A stretch of 52,461 nt of DNA. It comes from an uncultured Prevotella sp. Its GTDB lineage: Bacteria; Bacteroidota; Bacteroidia; Bacteroidales; Bacteroidaceae. The translations under genes and the position numbers were made by a program. The stretch covers positions 1 to 52,461 of the forward strand of contig CAKQCV010000014.1 of the NCBI GenBank assembly GCA_934217675.1. The letters are read 5' to 3'. The notes under the pieces are model-generated. The model was not told where the DNA came from and did no database searches. It saw only the letters and a list, made by a program, of their open reading frames with translations. Below are positions 24,606 through 32,755 of the stretch, piece after piece (positions within the stretch are counted from its first letter, which is position 1; each line of letters opens with the position of its first letter).

Positions 24606-25667
24606 TTAGTTCTGTCCTGTAAATTGCTTTATGCGCTGTTCTTCTGATAGTTTGCAGATTAGAAGTCTTCCGTCGTTTTCTGCTACGATATATCCATCAA
24701 GACCTTGCACTACGACTTGTTTACAGCCTACAGTGTGTATGATGCTGTTTTTTGTTTCAAACAGACCTATATTTTCTCCGATTATGCTGTTTCCGGCTTC
24801 ATCATGCTTAACCTGGCATTGAAGTGACCCCCATGTGCCTAAATCGCTCCAGCCAAAATCTGCTGGACATACGAATATCTCTTCAGCCTTTTCCATTATG
24901 GCATAGTCTACAGATATGTTCTCACATTCCGGGAATCTTTCGTCTATATATTTCTGCTCCTCGCTCGTGCCATAATAATCGTTCATGCCTTCGAAGATAT
25001 TTGCCAAAGCCGGTTGATAGACACGAAAAGCATTTACAATGGTTCTTACACTCCACAAGAATATACCTGCATTCCAAAAATAATTTTTATCGGCAACATA
25101 CTTCTTTGCGGTTTCAAGATTTGGTTTTTCCTTGAAAGCATCAACGCGGAAAATCTCTTTGTTGCGCGGAGAACTTGTTGTTAGATCTGCCTGTATATAT
25201 CCATAGCCTGTTTCTGGTCTTGTAGCCTTCATACCAAGTGTGACGATAGCATCTGTTTCGGAAGTAAAGGCAAGACTGTTTTTTATGACTCTTCTGAACT
25301 CCTCAACATTCATTACTATATGATCGCTTGGCGTGACCACAATATTTGCAGTAGGGTCTTGTGCCTTTATTCTCCAGCTAACATAGGCGATGCATGGCGC
25401 AGTGTTTCTGCGACAAGGCTCACAAAGAATGTTTCCAACAGGAATTTCCGGCAGTTGCTCTTTTACTATATCAACATATTTTTTGTTTGTCACAACCCAA
25501 ACATGTTCAGGAGCACAGATAGTCTGAAATCTATCGTAAGTTAACTGAATCAATGTGCGTCCCACTCCAAGCACATCAATAAACTGCTTTGGTTTTTCTG
25601 CTGTGCTCATTGGCCAGAAGCGGCTCCCCACTCCACCTGCCATTATAACAAGATGATTATTTGCCAT
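24606..25667 (-). CDS. manC: mannose-1-phosphate guanylyltransferase
   Basis: 353-residue nucleotidyltransferase making GDP-mannose from mannose-1-phosphate and GTP, a precursor for fucose and mannose glycans of the envelope. The NTP-binding loop MAGGVGSRFWPMSTAEKPKQF is at residues 10-30; TPSDHIV, KATRPETGYGYI, KEKPN and the FGWSDLGTWGSL motif follow. It lacks the C-terminal phosphomannose isomerase domain of the bifunctional enzymes. It starts 28 bp after ilvA and ends at a strong terminator. Confidence 0.95.
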   Translation of the reverse strand: MANNHLVIMAGGVGSRFWPMSTAEKPKQFIDVLGVGRTLIQLTYDRFQTICAPEHVWVVTNKKYVDIVKEQLPEIPVGNILCEPCRRNTAPCIAYVSWRIKAQDPTANIVVTPSDHIVMNVEEFRRVIKNSLAFTSETDAIVTLGMKATRPETGYGYIQADLTTSSPRNKEIFRVDAFKEKPNLETAKKYVADKNYFWNAGIFLWSVRTIVNAFRVYQPALANIFEGMNDYYGTSEEQKYIDERFPECENISVDYAIMEKAEEIFVCPADFGWSDLGTWGSLQCQVKHDEAGNSIIGENIGLFETKNSIIHTVGCKQVVVQGLDGYIVAENDGRLLICKLSEEQRIKQFTGQN

Positions 25668-25695
25668 AATTCTGTGTCTAATTTATTTTTTACCT

Positions 25696-26889
25696 TTATA
25701 ATAATTTGAAGCCTTCCTTACGCAAGCTCTCAAGAATTTCATCTACATGTTCCTGGTTTCTGGTTTCGCAAATCACGCGCAGTATACATGAGTTTACCTT
25801 CTCGCTATAGTTGTTTCTGTCGTGATACACACTTGTAATGTTGGCTCCAGCACGTGAAATAACTGATGCCACTTCAACAAGTTTTCCTGGTTTGTCGTCA
25901 AGCTCAACATTTATTATAGCAATGCGACCACTCTTGGCAAGTCCGCGGCGAACTACACGGTTAAGTATCGTTACGTCTATATTTCCGCCACTCACGACAC
26001 ATACCACTTTCTTCCCCTTTACTGGGATTTTGTTAAACATAACAGCAGCGACACTTGTAGCTCCGGCTCCCTCTGCCACAACCTTTTCTTTTTCAAGAAG
26101 CTGTAATATAGCGGCACATATTTCATCTTCAGAAACGGTTACAATGTCGTCCACGTATTTGCTGCAGATATCATACGTAATTTCTCCCGGTTCTTTCACA
26201 CATATACCATCGGCAATTGTTGATACCTGTTGCAGAGCCTCGCGTTTATGTTCATGCAAGCTGTGCACCATGCTTGCCGCACCTGCTGCTTGCACTCCGT
26301 ATACTTTTATTTTAGGATTAAGCGATTTCAATGCAAATGCCACTCCGCTGATAAGTCCGCCACCACCTACAGGCACAACAACAGCATCCATATCTGCTAC
26401 TTGGTCTATAAGTTCAAGACCGATAGTGCCTTGTCCGGCAATAACATTCTCATCGTCAAATGGGTGAACGAATGTGTACCCCTTTTCGTCGCGAAGCTCA
26501 ATGGCTTTTTTGTAAGCATCGTCATATACTCCCGGAACAAGGCAAACGTCTGCTCCATATCCTTTCGTCGCTTCTACCTTGCTTATTGGTGCTCCTGCCG
26601 GCAAACAGATTAGCGATTTTATGCCATGTGCCGTTGCACCCAATGCAACTCCCTGCGCATGGTTTCCTGCCGAACAAGCGATAACACCATGTGATTTCTC
26701 TTCGTCTGTCAGTTGGGATATTTTGTAGCAAGCTCCTCTAACCTTAAAAGAGCCTGTGCGCTGTAGGCATTCAAGTTTTAAATAGACTTCACACTCAGAA
26801 TTCACCTGTGGAGCGTGTACAACTCCAGTCTGTCTGATTACTTTACCCAATTCATAACGGGCTCTGTAAAAATTATCTAAGTTCAACAT
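25696..26889 (-). CDS. ilvA: threonine ammonia-lyase
   Basis: 397-residue PLP enzyme converting threonine to 2-oxobutanoate and ammonia, the entry step to isoleucine. The PLP lysine is K49 in GSFKVRGA; SAGNHAQGVA and the phosphate-binding Gly-rich GGGGLISG are intact, with VVSGGNIDVTIL near residue 310. A single C-terminal ACT domain (~322-397; KPGKLVEVASVISRAGANI) suggests amino-acid regulation. The ~400-residue form with one ACT domain is intermediate between catabolic TdcB and long biosynthetic IlvA, so the physiological direction is uncertain. Probably co-transcribed with manC. Confidence 0.92.
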   Translation of the reverse strand: MLNLDNFYRARYELGKVIRQTGVVHAPQVNSECEVYLKLECLQRTGSFKVRGACYKISQLTDEEKSHGVIACSAGNHAQGVALGATAHGIKSLICLPAGAPISKVEATKGYGADVCLVPGVYDDAYKKAIELRDEKGYTFVHPFDDENVIAGQGTIGLELIDQVADMDAVVVPVGGGGLISGVAFALKSLNPKIKVYGVQAAGAASMVHSLHEHKREALQQVSTIADGICVKEPGEITYDICSKYVDDIVTVSEDEICAAILQLLEKEKVVAEGAGATSVAAVMFNKIPVKGKKVVCVVSGGNIDVTILNRVVRRGLAKSGRIAIINVELDDKPGKLVEVASVISRAGANITSVYHDRNNYSEKVNSCILRVICETRNQEHVDEILESLRKEGFKLL

Positions 26890-26941
26890 ATAATAGTATT
26901 TAATTTAATGTTATTACTTTATATTCCATTTTGTAGCGTTG

Positions 26942-27862
26942 TCATCTCACTCTCAACTTGTCACCAACCTTTATCTGATAATTTGGCGAAAGTCCGTTTT
27001 TCTTATACAGGCTCTTCAGTCGGATGCCGTAATATTGAGCTATGCTATACATGCTGTCGCCAGCTTTCACTATGTGTGGGCGATTTTTGTAAACCTTATC
27101 AGCTTTCTTCTGTTTCTTTTTCAGATATATCATCTCGCCCTCAACCAGTTTGTCATGCTTGTTGCGCTCATTGTATTTTGCTATTTTCCGGTATGAAAGT
27201 CCGAGTTCTTTTCCTATAGACTTGAAGGTATCGCCTTTTTTCACTATTACATAATAGTTTTTATTATATAAATGTATCGGATGTTCTATTCCGCCCTTGG
27301 CTGTTCGAGAGTCCTTATATGAGCGTTTCTCCATAAAGTGGTCGAACTTGGTAGCTTTGTCATACTGCTGCAATTTATACAGTTCTATGATGCCTATAAG
27401 CTTTTGCGCGTATGCCGGATTGGTGGCATATCCACATTTTTTCAACCCGTGAGCCCAACCTTTATAGTTGGTTATTCCCATTGAGAACAGCACACTGTAG
27501 CGTGGCTGTGTGGTTAGCAGCAAACTATGGTCCTCATAACTATCATACACATTGTCGTATGCTCTGAAACACTCCTGCAACTCATCATCGTCATGATAAC
27601 TTTTGCGCCCTGTCCATCCGTGACATTTTATTCCGAAATGGTTATTGCCCTTCGTTGCAAGCTCGCTGTATCCGGCGCCGCTCTCAAGCAATCCTTGTGC
27701 AAGCGTTATACTTGCCGGTATCTTGTATTTCAGCATTTGCTCTATCGCAAGGTCACGATATTGGTTTATATACGTTTGATAACGCTGATTCCATTTCAGT
27801 TGTGAATATGCATCAGAAAATGTGCAACAAAAAAGTATCAGCGTAAATATATATTTTCTCAT
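26942..27862 (-). CDS. secreted glucosaminidase-LysM peptidoglycan hydrolase
   Basis: 306 residues with a signal peptide (IFTLILFCCTFSDAYSQ, cleavage near residue 20). Residues ~35-175 form a mannosyl-glycoprotein endo-beta-N-acetylglucosaminidase domain with catalytic Glu60 in LAQGLLESGAGYS and the NNHFGIKCHGW and AYDNVYDSYEDHSLLL motifs. Two LysM domains (~207-252 and ~262-306) should bind peptidoglycan. It is likely exported to the periplasm for wall remodelling or daughter-cell separation. Confidence 0.92.
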   Translation of the reverse strand: MRKYIFTLILFCCTFSDAYSQLKWNQRYQTYINQYRDLAIEQMLKYKIPASITLAQGLLESGAGYSELATKGNNHFGIKCHGWTGRKSYHDDDELQECFRAYDNVYDSYEDHSLLLTTQPRYSVLFSMGITNYKGWAHGLKKCGYATNPAYAQKLIGIIELYKLQQYDKATKFDHFMEKRSYKDSRTAKGGIEHPIHLYNKNYYVIVKKGDTFKSIGKELGLSYRKIAKYNERNKHDKLVEGEMIYLKKKQKKADKVYKNRPHIVKAGDSMYSIAQYYGIRLKSLYKKNGLSPNYQIKVGDKLRVR

Positions 27863-28031
27863 TCTTTAATTTAACATTACTGCAATCTTTTACAAAATTA
27901 AAATAAATCCTCCATTCAACAAAGAATACTTGAGTTTTTTTATTCCACATAACTATATTTTTGCATGTATCATCATGATAACGGCAAATAGAGAAATGTT
28001 TTATTTTCATATAAAGTGGATTTGCAAAAAG

Positions 28032-28119
28032 AAGCTTACGGCTTTTGTGTGTTTAACAGGCGGCTTAACAGCATTAAGCTTGCGGCTTGGCAATTGTAAG
28101 CTTACGGCTTGTGTTTTAA
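28032..28119. repeat. degenerate 22-bp tandem repeat (four units) in the 27863-28225 gap
   Basis: Units start at 28032, 28054, 28076 and 28098, exactly 22 bp apart. Three begin AAGCTTRCGGCTT; the second keeps only the GCGGCTT core. The 22-bp phase, two helical turns, would place each copy on the same face of the DNA. It lies 39 bp upstream of the proS -7 element. The rest of the 363-bp gap is A+T-rich with no gene visible. Confidence 0.7.
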
Positions 28120-28133
28120 AAAATATGGAAAAA

Positions 28134-28165
28134 TTCGTCGGTTTCGCCTATTTTCTGTAATTTTG
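28134..28165 (+). promoter_or_regulatory. candidate promoter of proS
   Basis: -7 TAATTTTG at 28158-28165 matches TAnnTTTG; a -33-like TTCG at 28134-28137 (3 of 4 match) sits at the 20-bp spacing. The ATG of proS is 61 bp downstream. Confidence 0.45.
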
Positions 28166-28225
28166 CATCTTGATAATGATTTTTTTAATTGTAGGATTTT
28201 GGAATACAGAAATTAAAATAAAAAT

Positions 28226-29707
28226 ATGGCAAAAGAATTAAAACAACTAACGAAAAGATCTGACAATTACAGTCAGTGGTACAATGACTTGGTAACAAAA
28301 GCTGATCTTGCAGAACAGTCGCCGGTCAGAGGATGTATGATTATCAAACCTTATGGCTATGCTATATGGGAAAAGATGCAACACCAACTTGACAAGATGT
28401 TCAAGGAAACTGGAGCGCAAAATGCATATTTCCCTCTGCTTATCCCAAAGTCATTCCTTTCAAAAGAGGCTGAACATGTTGAAGGATTTGCTAAAGAGTG
28501 TGCCGTTGTGACACATTACCGCCTGAGAGCTAAAGAGGACAAAAGTGGTGTAGAGGTAGATCCTGCCGCAAAACTCGACGAGGAATTGATTATCCGTCCT
28601 ACATCCGAAACTATTATATGGAACACATACAAAAACTGGATTCATTCTTGGAGAGACCTGCCATTGATGTGCAACCAGTGGTGTAACGTAATGCGTTGGG
28701 AAATGCGCACCCGTCCGTTCCTTCGCACATCGGAATTCCTTTGGCAAGAGGGACACACTGCACATGCTACAAAAGAGGAGGCTGAGGCTGAAGCACAGAA
28801 AATGCTGCATGTATATGCTGACTTTGCCGAGAAGTTCATGGCTGTGCCGGTTGTACGTGGCGTAAAGAGCGAAACTGAGCGTTTTGCCGGTGCACTTGAC
28901 ACATATACTATCGAGGCTATGATGCAAGATGGCAAAGCATTGCAAAGCGGTACGAGCCATTTCCTGGGACAGAATTTTGCAAAGGCTTTCGATGTAACAT
29001 ATCTTAATAAAGAGAATAAACCGGAATATGTTTGGGCTACATCGTGGGGTGTGTCTACACGCTTGATTGGTGCGCTTATAATGACACACTCTGATGACAA
29101 TGGTCTTGTACTCCCTCCTATGCTTGCACCAATTCAGGTTGTTATTGTACCTATTACAAAGGGTCAGGAGCAGCTGGATGCTATTACTGCTAAGCTCACA
29201 CCTGTGATTGACGCTCTTCGTGCTGCTGGAATCAGCGTGAAATATGACGATGCTGACAACAAGCGCCCTGGATTTAAATTTGCAGACTATGAGCTGAAGG
29301 GTGTTCCTGTTAGATTGGTAATGGGTGGAAAAGATCTTGAGAATGGCACAATAGAAGTAATGCGTAGAGATACTCTTGAGAAAGAGACACGTTCTTTCGA
29401 AGGTATTGTGGAACATGTAGAGCAGCTGCTGAAAGATATTCAGGCAAACATGTTTGAAAAGGCAAAAGCATACAGGGATGCACGCATATACGAATGTGAC
29501 AATTACGAGGAGTTTAAAGAGAAAATCAAAGATGGAGGATTCTTTGTATGTCCTTGGGATGGCACAGCTGAAACAGAGGCAAAGATAAAGGAAGAGACAC
29601 AGGCTACAATACGTTGTATTCCGTTTAATGTGGAGCAAACTCCTGGCGTTGACATGGTATCAGGAAAGCCTTCAACTAAACGTGTAATCATAGCAAGAAG
29701 CTACTAA
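28226..29707 (+). CDS. proS: prolyl-tRNA synthetase (ProS type 3)
   Basis: 493-residue class II aminoacyl-tRNA synthetase charging tRNA-Pro. Its short length without the bacterial editing insertion, and the C-terminal extension ending in IARSY, mark the archaeal/eukaryotic-like type 3 found in Bacteroidota. Visible motifs: [16 protein letters not shown] (motif 1 region), [33 protein letters not shown] (motif 2) and [13 protein letters not shown]. The anticodon-binding domain ([10 protein letters not shown]) follows at about residue 305. Stand-alone transcription unit. Confidence 0.97.
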   Translation: MAKELKQLTKRSDNYSQWYNDLVTKADLAEQSPVRGCMIIKPYGYAIWEKMQHQLDKMFKETGAQNAYFPLLIPKSFLSKEAEHVEGFAKECAVVTHYRLRAKEDKSGVEVDPAAKLDEELIIRPTSETIIWNTYKNWIHSWRDLPLMCNQWCNVMRWEMRTRPFLRTSEFLWQEGHTAHATKEEAEAEAQKMLHVYADFAEKFMAVPVVRGVKSETERFAGALDTYTIEAMMQDGKALQSGTSHFLGQNFAKAFDVTYLNKENKPEYVWATSWGVSTRLIGALIMTHSDDNGLVLPPMLAPIQVVIVPITKGQEQLDAITAKLTPVIDALRAAGISVKYDDADNKRPGFKFADYELKGVPVRLVMGGKDLENGTIEVMRRDTLEKETRSFEGIVEHVEQLLKDIQANMFEKAKAYRDARIYECDNYEEFKEKIKDGGFFVCPWDGTAETEAKIKEETQATIRCIPFNVEQTPGVDMVSGKPSTKRVIIARSY

Positions 29708-29734
29708 GGATAATTTTATTGAAATATCTTTATT

Positions 29735-29778
29735 GGGAATCATGTAGAGTAACAATTACTTGGCATGATTCTCATTTT
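29735..29778 (+). terminator. probable terminator downstream of proS
   Basis: GGGAATCATG / CATGATTCTC form a 10-bp stem with one G-T pair around a 19-nt loop, followed by ATTTTT. It separates proS from the HAD phosphatase gene. Confidence 0.6.
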
Positions 29779-29805
29779 TCGTTATTATCGTAAATACAAT
29801 TATCT

Positions 29806-30558
29806 ATGTTTGAAGAGAATATAAAAAGATATTTGAACAGGAGTGGATTTAAGACATTTACGCCAAAGACTGTAATGTTTGACATGGATGGAGTAATCTA
29901 CAACAGTATGCCTAATCATGCAAGAAGTTGGCACACGGCAATGAAAAAAATAGGTATTGACATGCCACCGGAAGATGCATATAAATATGAAGGTATGCGT
30001 GGGGTTGAAACAATTCAGTTGCTGGCACGCAAACAATGGAATAAGATGGTTTCCGACTCAAAGGCTGCAGAATACTATAAACTGAAGTCTGACGAGTTCA
30101 ATCATTGTCCGAAAGCACATATTATGGATGGTATTGTTGATTTAATGCAGAATATAAAGAAATCGGGACTTGATATTTATGTCGTAACAGGAAGTGCACA
30201 ACATACTCTGCTTGACAAGCTTGAAAATGATCTGCATGGACTTGTCAGCCGGAGTAACGTAATTTGTGCATTGGATGTGAAACATGGGAAACCAAATCCT
30301 GAACCTTATTTAAAGGGATTGGAAAAAGCTGGCATGAATCCATGGGAGTCTATAGTTGTTGAGAATGCTCCGCTTGGCGTTAGGGCTGGAGTGGCTGCCA
30401 ATGTGTTCACAGTTGCCGTCAACACAGGTCCTCTGCCAGATTCTGATTTGCTGACAGAGGGTGCTGAACTTCTGTTCCACTCAATTGCCGAGTTTGCATA
30501 CAATTGGGAGAATTTCTATAAGGATACAATCTCATGTAGAGAAAATAGCAAATTTTAA
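29806..30558 (+). CDS. HAD-superfamily phosphatase (beta-phosphoglucomutase-like)
   Basis: 250-residue HAD hydrolase with cap type C1. Motif I is FDMDGVIYNS (nucleophile D26, acid/base D28), motif II is VVTGS, motif III is the Lys in KHGKPNPEPYLKG and motif IV is VVENAPLGVRAG. An extra ~20 residues precede motif I. The PNPEPYLKG signature links it to phosphoglycolate phosphatase and beta-phosphoglucomutase relatives; substrate is not predictable. Convergent with menE. Confidence 0.88.
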   Translation: MFEENIKRYLNRSGFKTFTPKTVMFDMDGVIYNSMPNHARSWHTAMKKIGIDMPPEDAYKYEGMRGVETIQLLARKQWNKMVSDSKAAEYYKLKSDEFNHCPKAHIMDGIVDLMQNIKKSGLDIYVVTGSAQHTLLDKLENDLHGLVSRSNVICALDVKHGKPNPEPYLKGLEKAGMNPWESIVVENAPLGVRAGVAANVFTVAVNTGPLPDSDLLTEGAELLFHSIAEFAYNWENFYKDTISCRENSKF

Positions 30559-30575
30559 TAGGAGCTTGCTATGAT

Positions 30576-30620
30576 GTCACAAATCTGTCTTCTTTAAATA
30601 ATTGGAGATAGATTTGTGAC
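30576..30620. repeat. inverted repeat overlapping the 3' end of menE
   Basis: GTCACAAATCT (30576-30586) and AGATTTGTGAC (30610-30620) form a perfect 11-bp stem with a 23-nt loop; the right arm encodes the C-terminus of MenE. No T-tract follows on either strand, so a classical terminator is doubtful. A smaller TAGCAA/TTGCTA pair lies just to the left. Confidence 0.55.
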
Positions 30621-31658
30621 CATTTCATAAACTTCTTTTCGTGCGATTTTTCCTGTTCCTGTATGTGGTATCCTGCTACATACGTAATATTGTCTTGGTA
30701 TCCAGTATTTGGGAAGGATATGCATCAATGTATCTTTTATCTGCATTACTTTTTTTGATATCGGACAATCTTCTTCATATTCATGTTTGTCTGTAAATGC
30801 ATTGTCAGGCAAGTTATCAAACTTGATAAGTATAGCAATCGTTTCGCCAAACTTTTCATCCGGTTGCTTGGTTATAGCAAATTCAATGTCAAGCTTATCG
30901 TGTATGGCTTCTTCAATATCTTCTATTTGGATTTTTATACCTCCGCTGTCAATTACGTTGTCTATCCTTCCCAATATTCTAAATTGTCTGCTGTCTGTTT
31001 CGCTGAATTCTGCTACATCATTGGTCACAAGTACTTGCTGGCATAAATTAGGTGCTTCGATACATAGACAGCTTTTATCATTAAGAGAAACGGAAATGTT
31101 TGAGAAAGGTGTATAATAGTCGGAGGCGTCTGAACCGCTAAGTCTGCGCAATGCGATATGCGACAAGGTTTCTGTCATACCGTATGTACTCCAAACTGCA
31201 TTAGGGAAGCTTTTCAAAACTTCAGACAGTTTTTTGTCTACAGCTCCACCTCCAATCAACAGATTTTTTATACCCATCAACAATTTTCTCTCGTGTTCAA
31301 CTTGTAAGCTACAGTAAACTTGCATTGGGACCATTGCTGCAAATGAGGGGGATTCGGTCAGATTGCTTAACGGATGTGACGATGGATTCACACTTATCAA
31401 TTTCATTCCGCATACTAAACTCCTTATCACCATCATCTTGCCTGCAATATAATCAAGCGGCATGCATAGCAATGCTGTATCTGTCGAAGAGAGATTCAGA
31501 TAGGAGCATGTCATCATTGCACTCGAAATCATTCGCTGCTTTTCAACAAATATTTTTTTGGGGACACCCGTTGAACCGCTTGTATGAACCTCTATAACAG
31601 ATCTGTTATTGTTCCAATCGTTTAGGAATTGTTCTAAAGTCATTCCTGTGTTCTCCAT
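30594..31658 (-). CDS. menE: o-succinylbenzoate-CoA ligase-like AMP-forming enzyme
   Basis: 354-residue adenylate-forming enzyme; position after menC points to activation of o-succinylbenzoate with CoA in menaquinone synthesis. The phosphate-binding loop TSGSTGVPKK (26-35) is intact, as are AVWSTYGMTETLSHIALR and the hinge/C-domain DNVIDSGGIKIQIEDIEEAI; the catalytic Lys lies in GTGKIARKE. It is shorter than classical MenE at the N-terminus, as usual in Bacteroidota. It overlaps menC by 19 bp in another frame. Confidence 0.9.
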   Translation of the reverse strand: MENTGMTLEQFLNDWNNNRSVIEVHTSGSTGVPKKIFVEKQRMISSAMMTCSYLNLSSTDTALLCMPLDYIAGKMMVIRSLVCGMKLISVNPSSHPLSNLTESPSFAAMVPMQVYCSLQVEHERKLLMGIKNLLIGGGAVDKKLSEVLKSFPNAVWSTYGMTETLSHIALRRLSGSDASDYYTPFSNISVSLNDKSCLCIEAPNLCQQVLVTNDVAEFSETDSRQFRILGRIDNVIDSGGIKIQIEDIEEAIHDKLDIEFAITKQPDEKFGETIAILIKFDNLPDNAFTDKHEYEEDCPISKKVMQIKDTLMHILPKYWIPRQYYVCSRIPHTGTGKIARKEVYEMVTNLSPII

Positions 31659-32668
31659 ATCTTATTGTTTTTTATAACTGTTCTTGACGGAAAATTATCT
31701 GCATACAATAACCCAGTGCCGAGACCTTGAGGAATTTTTATATCGTTTCCGTATAAATGAGAAGCAAGTTGTGCAACAGCATCTAAGCCTATATTACTCT
31801 CAAGTGCACTCGTTATCCAGCTTCCTATACCTCGTTTGCTTGAATGCTCCACCCATTCTTCGGTTCCGCTTATTCCGCCATGTAAAGAAGGTTTGAGAAC
31901 GATATATTGAGGTTTGATTATATCAAGGAGTTCCTCTTTCATGTCTTTCATATTGATTCCTATCAACTCTTCGTCTAAAGCTATCGGCAATGGGGTGTTG
32001 CTGCACAGATGAGACATTTCTTTCCATTGCTTTTGGCGAATTGGTTGTTCGATAGAATGTATGTCGTATTTTGCAAGTTCGTCCAATTTCCACGGTGCAT
32101 CTTTTGGGGTAAATCCTCCATTGGCATCAACCCTTAATTCTATAGCATCTTTTGAAAATCTTTTCCTTATACTTTTTATCAATGACAATTCGCTCTGAAA
32201 ATCTATTGCACCAATCTTCAGTTTTACGCAGGTAAAACCATCGTTTATCTTTTCTTCAATGCGCTTGCTCATTTCATCGAATGTACCCATCCATACAAGA
32301 CCGTTGAATGGTATTCCAACTTCACCGTTTGAGAATGGTGTGTCAAACAACTTGTCACCGTTTTGCAAATTTAGCAATGCCACCTCCAGGCCGAACAAAA
32401 TTGAAGGATATGGCAGCAACAACCCTCGATTGATTTTGCCCGTCTGTTCGAAGTTGCGACACAACAGGTTCAATCTCTCCTCATAATCCGGTAATGCATC
32501 GCAGCTTAGATCAGGAAGTGGGGAACATTCCCCTACTCCACAACGTCCTGGAAATTCATCAGAATAGAGTTTTATCAACCAAATTTCCCTCTTTGTATAA
32601 ACACCTCTTGATGTGCCAGCTGGGGCTATAAAATGAAGTGTCTTATGTGTTACTTCTGTTTTATACAT
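31640..32668 (-). CDS. menC: o-succinylbenzoate synthase
   Basis: 342-residue enolase-superfamily enzyme that dehydrates SHCHC to o-succinylbenzoate in menaquinone biosynthesis. Catalytic Lys is in CVKLKIGA; metal-binding acids are in LRVDANGGF, SIEQPI and IALDEEL; a second Lys occurs in IVLKPSLHGG. I start at the ATG at 32668 (MYKTEV), not at 32722, because the upstream stretch overlaps the terminator hairpin. menE follows with overlap. Other men genes are not in this window. Confidence 0.93.
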   Translation of the reverse strand: MYKTEVTHKTLHFIAPAGTSRGVYTKREIWLIKLYSDEFPGRCGVGECSPLPDLSCDALPDYEERLNLLCRNFEQTGKINRGLLLPYPSILFGLEVALLNLQNGDKLFDTPFSNGEVGIPFNGLVWMGTFDEMSKRIEEKINDGFTCVKLKIGAIDFQSELSLIKSIRKRFSKDAIELRVDANGGFTPKDAPWKLDELAKYDIHSIEQPIRQKQWKEMSHLCSNTPLPIALDEELIGINMKDMKEELLDIIKPQYIVLKPSLHGGISGTEEWVEHSSKRGIGSWITSALESNIGLDAVAQLASHLYGNDIKIPQGLGTGLLYADNFPSRTVIKNNKIWRTQE

Positions 32669-32692
32669 AGTTATATGTGTATATAATAAAAA

Positions 32693-32730
32693 GAAGTGGG
32701 ATGAAAGACAATAATGTCTCACCCCACTTC
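32693..32730 (-). terminator. terminator between the ppiD-like gene and menC
   Basis: GAAGTGGG (32693-32700) pairs with CCCACTTC (32723-32730), with an inner AGAC/GTCT stem. On the minus strand it is followed by TTTTTATTATA. Confidence 0.75.
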
Positions 32731-32755
32731 AGCAATTATTTTTTCATTTTCTTAC

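Noticed and set aside
28032..28119. CRISPR array
   Set aside because: The 22-bp period leaves only about 9 nt between 13-bp cores, the units are degenerate, and no cas genes are near.
28460..29638. 392-residue open frame antisense to proS
   Set aside because: Lies wholly inside the highly conserved proS gene on the other strand, is rich in Cys, Phe and Ile as expected of antisense translation, and shows no recognisable domain.
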